A stretch of DNA of 64,000 bases from Variovorax paradoxus (GTDB lineage: Bacteria; Pseudomonadota; Gammaproteobacteria; Burkholderiales; Burkholderiaceae_C): contig NZ_LR743508.1 in assembly GCF_902712855.1 (NCBI RefSeq), forward strand, positions 1,603,534 to 1,667,533, read 5' to 3'. Position 1 is the stretch's first letter. Every line of letters starts with the position of its first letter. The position numbers and the translations under genes are program-made. Below are positions 58,630 to 64,000 of this stretch, piece by piece. The notes beneath the pieces were generated by a model. It had not been told where the DNA came from. It saw nothing but the letters and a program-made list of their open reading frames with translations, and did no database searches.

Positions 58630-60099
58630 ATGACGCTCTCCCAACACCGTCCCTCTCACCTGAAGCTGGCCCTGCTGGGCGGCCTGATGCTCACGCTCTC
58701 CGCCTGTGGCGGCGGCGGTGGCGGCAACGCCAACGGCCTGTTCATGGCCTTTCCGACGACCCCGACGACTCCCACCACGCCGAACACCCCGGCAGCACCT
58801 GCTGCACCGGCCGACCAGGGAACGCCTGGCGCCCCGCCGGCGCCTGCGGCCAGCTACAAGGTCGGCGGCACGGTCTCGGGCCTGCTCGGCACGGGCCTGG
58901 TGCTGCAGAACAACGCGGGCGACGACATCGCCATTTCGGCCGACGGCAGCTTCGTGTTTCCCACCAAGGTCGCCGATGCCGCGGGCTACGCGGTGACGGT
59001 CAAGACGCAGCCGCGCATCCTCACGCGCGAATGCACCGTGACGAACGGCAGCGGCACCGTGGCCGCAGCGGCGGTCACCGCCGTGGCCGTGGTCTGCGCG
59101 CCGCCGGCCGCACGCTTCGCCTACGTGGTCAACGAGAGTGACTCCACCGTGTCTGCGTTCTCCATCGACCAGGGCACCGGCGAACTCACGTCCGTCGGCG
59201 CAGCCATCGCCAGCGGTACGACAGCCGCACCCCGCGCCATGGCGGTGCACCCGCTCGGCAAGGCTGCGTACGTGCTCGGCTCGTCCGCCAGCAACATGCG
59301 GCAGTTCAGCATCGACCCGGCAACGGGCGCGCTGACGCCCATGGCCACGCCGGTGGTCACGACAGGCCTGGGGCCCGAGTCGATCGCGGTCGAGCCCACC
59401 GGCCGCTTCGCCTACGTGGTCAACAAGAACTCGCAGCAGCTGATGACCTACAGCATCGATCCCGTCACCGCCGCGCTGACGTTCGAGGGCGCGGGCACCT
59501 ACGGCACGGGCACCGCACCGACCTCGGTCGCCATCGACGCGCTGGGCCGCTACATCTATATCGCCAACAGCGGCAGCGACACCATTTCGGTCTTCTCGAT
59601 CGACAGCAGCACCGGCCTTCCGGGCGGCAACAGCTTCGTGAGCACCTTGAAGCCCGAGTTCATCGCCATCGATCCGTCCGGCAAGTACCTCTATGCAACG
59701 AGTGCGACGAGCAACACCGTGACGACCTTCGCGATCGGCCTCACCGGCGCCCTCACGCAGATCGACGGAAGGTCCGGCGCGCCCGCCTCGGCACTCACCA
59801 GCATGGCGCTGTCCCCGAACGGCCAGTTCGCCTACGCGACCGATCTCGGCGGTGCGGGCCTGCAGGTGTTCCAGGTCGACGGGCTCACCGGCCTGCTGGG
59901 CCCTGCCGTCTCGGGCACGACACTCGACAGCGCGCCGACGTCGGTCGTCGTCGCGCCGCAGGGCAAGTTCGCCTACATCGCGAACCTGGGCAGCAACAAG
60001 GTGTTCGCCTACCGGCTCGACGCGATGACCGGCCTGCCGAGCAGCGGGACCTCGCAGCCGACGGGCGTGGGCCCGCGTGCCGTGGTTCTCTCTCGATAA
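58630..60099 (+). CDS. Poly-Gly lipoprotein with 7-bladed lactonase/YncE-type beta-propeller
   Basis: A 489-residue lipoprotein: signal and lipobox LGGLMLTLSACGGGGGGNAN (Cys about 26, then six Gly), a Pro/Thr linker with PTTP repeats (about 40-75), a small beta domain (KVGGTVSGLLGTGLVLQNNA, about 78-155), then a propeller (about 160-485) built of repeats such as GRFAYVVNKNSQQLMTYSID, GRYIYIANSGSDTISVFSID and GKFAYIANLGSNKVFAYRLD. The repeat type matches 6-phosphogluconolactonase-like/YncE proteins. It is surface or periplasmic and probably a binding protein rather than an enzyme. It resembles the lipoprotein at 10945 in its poly-Gly start but not in the propeller type. Confidence 0.88.
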   Translation: MTLSQHRPSHLKLALLGGLMLTLSACGGGGGGNANGLFMAFPTTPTTPTTPNTPAAPAAPADQGTPGAPPAPAASYKVGGTVSGLLGTGLVLQNNAGDDIAISADGSFVFPTKVADAAGYAVTVKTQPRILTRECTVTNGSGTVAAAAVTAVAVVCAPPAARFAYVVNESDSTVSAFSIDQGTGELTSVGAAIASGTTAAPRAMAVHPLGKAAYVLGSSASNMRQFSIDPATGALTPMATPVVTTGLGPESIAVEPTGRFAYVVNKNSQQLMTYSIDPVTAALTFEGAGTYGTGTAPTSVAIDALGRYIYIANSGSDTISVFSIDSSTGLPGGNSFVSTLKPEFIAIDPSGKYLYATSATSNTVTTFAIGLTGALTQIDGRSGAPASALTSMALSPNGQFAYATDLGGAGLQVFQVDGLTGLLGPAVSGTTLDSAPTSVVVAPQGKFAYIANLGSNKVFAYRLDAMTGLPSSGTSQPTGVGPRAVVLSR

Positions 60100-60105
60100 G
60101 GCATC

Positions 60106-60135
60106 CGGGCAGGATCCCGGCGCGGACCCTGCCCG
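60106..60135. terminator. Hairpin between convergent genes
   Basis: CGGGCAGG and CCTGCCCG form an 8-bp stem with a 14-nt loop between the lipoprotein stop and the stop of the minus-strand DmsC-like gene. No clear T-run on either side; it may serve both directions weakly. Confidence 0.4.
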
Positions 60136-60171
60136 TGGAAGTCCGCGCCGGCGTCCCCGGACAGTTGCGGC

Positions 60172-61104
60172 TCAGGACACGACCTGGTAGTACAGGTTCT
60201 GCGGATGCTTCGCCTGCGCGAAGAAGAACCAGCGCTCGGCCAGCAGGCCCGGCGCCTGCACCGCGACCGCCAGCAGCCACGGCCATGCCGCGGCGCTGGC
60301 GATGCCGAACACCGCCAACGCGGCGGGCAGCGCGAAGGCCAGCAGCAGGAAGGCCAGTTTCACGTTGCCGAGCATGGCGCGTGTGGCGCCATGGAAGAAC
60401 TCGCGCGTATTGAACGAGCCGGCCGACATGCCCATCGATTTCTGCACCAGCTTGTGCGTGCGGATGCCGGTGGCCGACTGCAGCGTCGACTTGTGGCGCA
60501 AGCGCGCATTGCGCCTCAGCGCTCCGCTGCGTGCACCCCAGGCGGCCAGCGTGGCAACGAAGGCCCACGGGCCGAAGAACTGCACGAAATGCGCCTCGCC
60601 CCACAGCGCGGCCAGCGCGCAGGCCAGCACCAGTCCCGACGACAACCCGATCAGCGTGAAGTTGACCACCGTCAGCGGATGCGCCCACTCCTCGATGAAG
60701 CGCAGGCAGGCGTAGATCATCGCGGTGCAATACCAGAGCAGAACGGCGCCGCACAGCACGAGCAGCGGCAGCAGCCATGTCCACGGCGCGCCGGCACCGA
60801 AGCGCAGCGACACGCTCCACAGCGCCACCAGCGCGATGAAGGCGGGCAGCACGATCACCTCGCGCGACATCCACGAGGTACGCCACATCAGCACCGCACG
60901 CCAGGCGCGCATCTTGCGCCCCAGGTGCAGGAACGACGCGGCCAGCCCCGCCACCAGCAGCACCTCGGCCACGCCGAGCGCGATGCCGACGAAGCCCGGC
61001 GCCAGCGCCAGGCCGAACAGGGCGGCCAGCGCCAGCGCGAACACCAGCCCCTGCGCAGCGCCGGCCAGCGTGGTGAAGAAAAGAATGGAGAACGCGGGAT
61101 GCAT
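60172..61104 (-). CDS. DmsC/SoeC-type membrane anchor subunit
   Basis: A 310-residue inner-membrane protein with eight predicted helices, of the DMSO-reductase/sulfite-dehydrogenase anchor family. Features: MHPAFSILFFTTLAGAAQGL at the start, RAWRAVLMWRTSWMSREVIV and EEWAHPLTVVNFTLIGLSSG. It would carry quinone/quinol reactions and hold an iron-sulfur subunit to the membrane. It is 4 bp downstream of the ferredoxin-type subunit gene. The catalytic molybdopterin subunit is not in the neighbourhood. Confidence 0.9.
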   Translation of the reverse strand: MHPAFSILFFTTLAGAAQGLVFALALAALFGLALAPGFVGIALGVAEVLLVAGLAASFLHLGRKMRAWRAVLMWRTSWMSREVIVLPAFIALVALWSVSLRFGAGAPWTWLLPLLVLCGAVLLWYCTAMIYACLRFIEEWAHPLTVVNFTLIGLSSGLVLACALAALWGEAHFVQFFGPWAFVATLAAWGARSGALRRNARLRHKSTLQSATGIRTHKLVQKSMGMSAGSFNTREFFHGATRAMLGNVKLAFLLLAFALPAALAVFGIASAAAWPWLLAVAVQAPGLLAERWFFFAQAKHPQNLYYQVVS

Positions 61105-61108
61105 GCGT

Positions 61109-61774
61109 CTACTCCTGTGCGCCGGCCGCCGGCGTGATGTGACGCGGCAGGTACTGGTTGGCCGGGCTGGTTTCCCACTCGGGCATGAGCTGGTAGCCGC
61201 CGCGTTCGCGGATCGCTTTCGACACGTCGGAATCCGGGTCCTTCACGTCGCCGAAGATGCGCGCGCCGGTCGGGCAGGCCTTCACGCAGGCGGGCTTGCG
61301 GTCTTCCTTGGGCAGCTGCTCGTCATAGATGCGGTCCACGCACAGCGTGCACTTGGTCATGACCTGGCGTTCCTCGTCGAGCTCGCGCGCGCCGTAGGGG
61401 CAGGCCCAGGCGCAGTACTTGCAGCCGATGCACTTGTCGTAGTCGACCAGCACGATGCCGTCCTCCTTGCGCTTGTAGCTCGCACCCGTGGGGCACACGG
61501 GCACGCACGGCGGGTCCTCGCAGTGCAGGCAGCTCTTGGGGAAGTGGATGGTCTCTGTGACCGGGAAGGCGCCCGCCTCGTAGGTCTGCACGCGGTTGAA
61601 GAAGGTGCCGGTGGGGCTGGCCGCGTAGGGCCGCTCGTCGGCGAGCGGGCCGGCGCTGCCGGAGGTGTTCCATTGCTTGCACGAGGTGACGCAGGCGTGG
61701 CAGCCGACGCAGACGTTGAGGTCGATGACAAGGGCGAGTTGCTTGGCCAATGTCTCGCCGGGCTCGGCGCGCAC
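61109..61774 (-). CDS. 4Fe-4S ferredoxin-type subunit, DmsB/SoeB type
   Basis: A 221-residue electron-transfer subunit with four 4Fe-4S clusters: CVGCHACVTSC, CLHCEDPPCVPVCPTG, CIGCKYCAWACPYG and CTLCVDRIYDE with the later CVKACPTG. The opening LALVIDLNVCVGCHACVTSC recalls SoeB of the cytoplasmic sulfite dehydrogenase as much as DmsB. I take GTG 61774 as the start because the homologous part begins close by; GGGAG is about 13 nt upstream; the frame runs on to 62230 through the repeat at 61790-61810 and into antisense of the sigma gene, which is not protein-like. No molybdopterin catalytic subunit gene precedes it. Confidence 0.88.
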   Translation of the reverse strand: MRAEPGETLAKQLALVIDLNVCVGCHACVTSCKQWNTSGSAGPLADERPYAASPTGTFFNRVQTYEAGAFPVTETIHFPKSCLHCEDPPCVPVCPTGASYKRKEDGIVLVDYDKCIGCKYCAWACPYGARELDEERQVMTKCTLCVDRIYDEQLPKEDRKPACVKACPTGARIFGDVKDPDSDVSKAIRERGGYQLMPEWETSPANQYLPRHITPAAGAQE

Positions 61775-61789
61775 GGTATTGGCATGACT

Positions 61790-61810
61790 CCCTCCCCCTC
61801 TGGGGGAGGG
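61790..61810. repeat. G/C-tract dyad repeat, REP-like
   Basis: CCCTCCCCC-TCT-GGGGGAGGG, a perfect 9-bp stem with a 3-nt loop, followed by CGGGGGTGGGGG. From memory, elements of this form are frequent between genes of Variovorax and Acidovorax; that should be checked. It sits where a catalytic-subunit gene would be expected before the ferredoxin-type gene. Confidence 0.6.
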
Positions 61811-61905
61811 CGGGGGTGGGGGCAAGCGGCCTCGAAGACCGCGAGATGTCGAAGGCCGGGAGCCCTCGTCCCAGCCTTTCCTCAAAGGGGCAAGTAGCCG
61901 GATGC

Positions 61906-62670
61906 CTAGTTCAGCGGCACAGCTTCTTCCATCTGCCGCACGTCCAGCGGCAGCACGCACAGCACTTTCCCGCCGAGCGTCAGCACCAGCCCGAGGCGTC
62001 CGCCCATCTGCATGATCTGGCAGACCGCGCGCGGCGCTGCATCCTTGGCGATCGCGGCCGGCACTGCAGCAGCCCGCGTCGGCGGCTGCCGCAGCATCGC
62101 GAACAGCACGCTCGCGTCGCACTCGGCCAGCGCCTGCCGGTACACGTGAAAGACCGCTTCCGGTGCGCCGTCGTTGTCGTCCGTGTCCTGCCGCAACCGC
62201 AGCAACGCGCGATGCAGTTGCTGCCGGCACGCCGCTTCGGTCCTGCCGCTGGCCTCGGCCATTTCCTTGAAGCTGGCTTCGAACACCTCGCGCAGCAGCA
62301 CGGCCGCGCCATCGGCGGGCGACAGCCGCGCCGCCAGCAGGCGCAGTGCGCCGTGGGCCGACTGCGCTGTCGCCGCGTCGTCCTGCGCGGAGGGCGACGC
62401 GTCGGACGCGGCCTGCACTGCGGCGTCCTGCAGCCAGAGCTGCATCCGGTGCGCGCGCCGCAGCCGGTCGATGGCGATGTTCCGCATCACCGTTGTGAGC
62501 CAGGCCTGCGCAGCGTCGGGTGCCGCGCGGTCCCCGGCCTCCAATGCACGCAGGTAGCTGTCCTGCACCACGTCCTCGGCATCCGCCGGGCCGCCCAGCA
62601 TGCGCGCCGCCGCGCGAACCAGCCGGCCTCGCAGTGCCGGGAATTGCGAGAGATAGTGTTCATCGAGCAT
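61906..62670 (-). CDS. ECF-type RNA polymerase sigma factor with C-terminal extension
   Basis: A 254-residue sigma-70-family protein. Region 2: FPALRGRLVRAAARMLGGPA, then DAEDVVQDSYLRALEAGD and WLTTVMRNIAIDRLRRAHRM. Region 4 is around 110-165: GAAVLLREVFEASFKEMAEA, then SGRTEAACRQQLHRALLRLR. The extra C-terminal part (about 175-254) ends GGRLGLVLTLGGKVLCVLPL and resembles the sensory extension of the ECF41-like group, without a SnoaL signature I can see. No anti-sigma gene is adjacent. ATG 62670; divergent from the ClpP-like gene. Confidence 0.88.
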   Translation of the reverse strand: MLDEHYLSQFPALRGRLVRAAARMLGGPADAEDVVQDSYLRALEAGDRAAPDAAQAWLTTVMRNIAIDRLRRAHRMQLWLQDAAVQAASDASPSAQDDAATAQSAHGALRLLAARLSPADGAAVLLREVFEASFKEMAEASGRTEAACRQQLHRALLRLRQDTDDNDGAPEAVFHVYRQALAECDASVLFAMLRQPPTRAAAVPAAIAKDAAPRAVCQIMQMGGRLGLVLTLGGKVLCVLPLDVRQMEEAVPLN

Positions 62671-62751
62671 CGGCGCAGCTTGCCATAGCCAGCAATGTCA
62701 CGAAACTGCGGGCTTGTTCGTCAAGACAGTTCAACCACAGGAGCTTTCTTC

Positions 62752-63369
62752 ATGCAGCCCACCATGTTCTCAATGGAATCGGAAGACGACACCAAGCCCG
62801 CTGCCACCGGCGAGCCGCGCAATTCCTACCTGGAGGAAAAGGCGTTCAAGTCGCGCACGCTGCTGATCTTCGGCAGCATCAGCGACTCGGTGGCCGCCGA
62901 CGTGACGCGCCGGCTCATCGCACTCGACGCCGACAGCGCCGACAAGCCCATCGACATCCTCGTGAGCTCGCCCGGAGGGCACCTGGAGTCGGGCGATGCG
63001 ATCCACGACATCGTGCGCTTCATCAGTGCGCCGGTGAACATGATCGGCACCGGCTGGGTGGGGAGCGCGGCCACGCACCTGTTCCTGGCCGCGCCGCGCG
63101 AGCGCCGCGTATGCCTTCCCAATACGCGCTTCCTGATCCACCAGCCCAGCGGCGGCGCGGGCGGCCAGGCGACCGACATCGCCATCCAGGCGCAGGAAAT
63201 CATCAAAGCCCGGCTGCGCATCGCGCACGAGATCGCGCGCGAAACCGGCAAGCCGCTGGACGTGGTGATGGCCGACATCGAGCGCGACCGCTGGCTGTCG
63301 GCGGAGGAGGCCGTCGAGTACGGACTGGTCTCGCGCATCATCCAGCGCAAGACCGAGCTGAAGGGCTAG
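62752..63369 (+). CDS. ClpP-like protease subunit, nucleophile Ser replaced by Thr
   Basis: A 205-residue ClpP-family protein. The fold signatures are clear: SRTLLIFGSISDSVAADVTR, LVSSPGGHLESGDAIHDIVR, CLPNTRFLIHQPSGGAGGQA (active-site His) and ERDRWLSAEEAVEYGLVSRI (Asp region). In E. coli ClpP the nucleophile is in GQAASMGAFLL; here the aligned segment is GSAATHLFLAA, read from ACG at 63073, so Ser is Thr. A working enzyme with a Thr nucleophile or a non-catalytic partner ring are both possible. No ClpX/ClpA or trigger factor gene is adjacent, so this is a paralogue. ATG 62752 has AGGAG upstream. Confidence 0.88.
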   Translation: MQPTMFSMESEDDTKPAATGEPRNSYLEEKAFKSRTLLIFGSISDSVAADVTRRLIALDADSADKPIDILVSSPGGHLESGDAIHDIVRFISAPVNMIGTGWVGSAATHLFLAAPRERRVCLPNTRFLIHQPSGGAGGQATDIAIQAQEIIKARLRIAHEIARETGKPLDVVMADIERDRWLSAEEAVEYGLVSRIIQRKTELKG

Positions 63370-63481
63370 CTGTCGCGGCAAGGTATTGCTGCAATCGACC
63401 CGGAAATACTGCGGAACCGGCTTTGCCTGGACCGCAGGTGTTCCCCCGGCAGGGGCGACACGAAGTGCGCGACGCCCCGAA

Positions 63482-63871
63482 TCAGGCCTTCGGTTTGTAG
63501 GCGACCACGTCGACCTCGACCTTGGCGTCGACCATCAGGCGGGCCTCGGTGGTCGAGCGCGCGGGCTTGTTCTCGCCGAAGTAGCTCATGTAGATGCGGT
63601 TGAACGCACCGAAGTCGCGCGCGTCCTGCAGCCACACGGTGCTCTTGCACACGTCGTCGAGGGTGGCGCCGGCCAGCGCGAGCACGGTCTTCAGGTTTTC
63701 CATCACCTGGCGCGTCTGCGCCTCGATGCCGCCCACCACGATCTCGCCGTTCTTGTCCGCCGGCACCTGGCCCGACACATAGATGAAGTCGCCGGCGCGC
63801 ACGGCCGGGGAGAAGGGACGCACCTGGCGGTCGGAGGCGAGGGGAGGGGCGCCGAGGTATTCGAGGGGCAT
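63482..63871 (-). CDS. RidA/YjgF-family enamine/imine deaminase
   Basis: A 129-residue RidA-family protein, trimeric and cytoplasmic, expected to hydrolyse reactive enamines or imines arising from PLP enzymes. Features: VRPFSPAVRAGDFIYVSGQV, then GIEAQTRQVMENLKTVLALA and the C-terminal ARSTTEARLMVDAKVEVDVV with the substrate Arg position kept. Strong AAGGAG site before ATG 63871, so the longer frame to 63964 is rejected. The remaining 63872-64000 shows no gene. Confidence 0.93.
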   Translation of the reverse strand: MPLEYLGAPPLASDRQVRPFSPAVRAGDFIYVSGQVPADKNGEIVVGGIEAQTRQVMENLKTVLALAGATLDDVCKSTVWLQDARDFGAFNRIYMSYFGENKPARSTTEARLMVDAKVEVDVVAYKPKA

Positions 63872-64000
63872 GGGAACTCCTTGTGAAGAAGAGAAGGGTC
63901 GGGAGAAGCGAGCCGCAAGTATCCATCCAATCTGAAAATCTATTTCAAATTTGCTTGCGATCAAGGGTTAACACGGATGATTTGGCATGGATAGTGCTTC

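Overview
The window is a high-GC chromosomal segment that reads like a betaproteobacterium of the Burkholderiales, family Comamonadaceae, most probably Variovorax or a close relative. This is inferred from gene content and base composition, not from a marker gene. The supporting signs are three Bug-type periplasmic receptors, many IclR/LysR/GntR/AraC-controlled catabolic operons, CaiB-type CoA transferase, PaoABC-type aldehyde oxidase, poly-glycine lipoproteins and a G/C-rich intergenic dyad repeat. No rRNA, tRNA, CRISPR array, insertion sequence or prophage was seen.

Layout. 1-5.3 kb: a cut-off FdhF/YdeP-type molybdoenzyme, a KaiC-like double ATPase overlapping a hybrid histidine kinase, a decayed GlsB-type membrane gene and a small unknown protein (family X, member 1). 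5.4-10.5 kb: a transglutaminase-like protease with a small partner, and paoABC. 10.9-16.4 kb: a poly-Gly lipoprotein with repeats and a beta-propeller, a small winged-helix-like protein, an ankyrin protein, and a heat-shock operon (family X member 2 plus two Hsp20 proteins) behind a sigma-32-like promoter. 16.4-23.2 kb: an IclR regulator diverging from Bug receptor, enoyl-CoA hydratase/isomerase and ADP-forming acyl-CoA synthetase, then 2-hydroxyacid dehydrogenase and a second Bug receptor. 23.6-28.2 kb: nitroreductase, a MerA-like flavoprotein and small secreted or membrane proteins. 28.4-32.5 kb: PEP-mutase/isocitrate-lyase-type enzyme, third Bug receptor and TauD-type dioxygenase, diverging from a LysR regulator.

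32.5-36.3 kb: a tyrosine-recombinase-like protein that lacks most catalytic residues and whose promoter sits between two arms of an 18-bp inverted repeat, a crystallin-fold lipoprotein, a Phd-type antitoxin/zeta-type kinase pair, and family X member 3. 36.3-42 kb: an FNR-type reductase remnant, a GntR regulator and an operon of sulfonate-type ABC importer plus PLP-dependent lyase, with shared palindromic sites. 42-44.7 kb: small unknowns, SMP-30 lactonase and 3-methyladenine glycosylase. 44.7-56 kb: a candidate mevalonate/hydroxymethylglutarate catabolic cluster (AraC regulator, class II HMG-CoA reductase, enoyl-CoA hydratase, CaiB CoA transferase, LivFGMHK-type importer), with a divergent GAF/PucR regulator. 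56-64 kb: SRPBCC protein, exonuclease III, two small unknowns, a second poly-Gly propeller lipoprotein, an electron-transfer pair (DmsB/SoeB and DmsC/SoeC types) without a catalytic subunit, an ECF sigma factor, a ClpP paralogue with Thr at the nucleophile position, and a RidA protein.

The common theme is uptake and CoA-dependent breakdown of organic acids, plus stress response. The most unusual items are the degenerate recombinase with its flanking inverted repeat, the three-copy small protein family of which one copy is in the heat-shock operon, the Thr-ClpP paralogue and the HMG-CoA reductase cluster without an HMG-CoA lyase.
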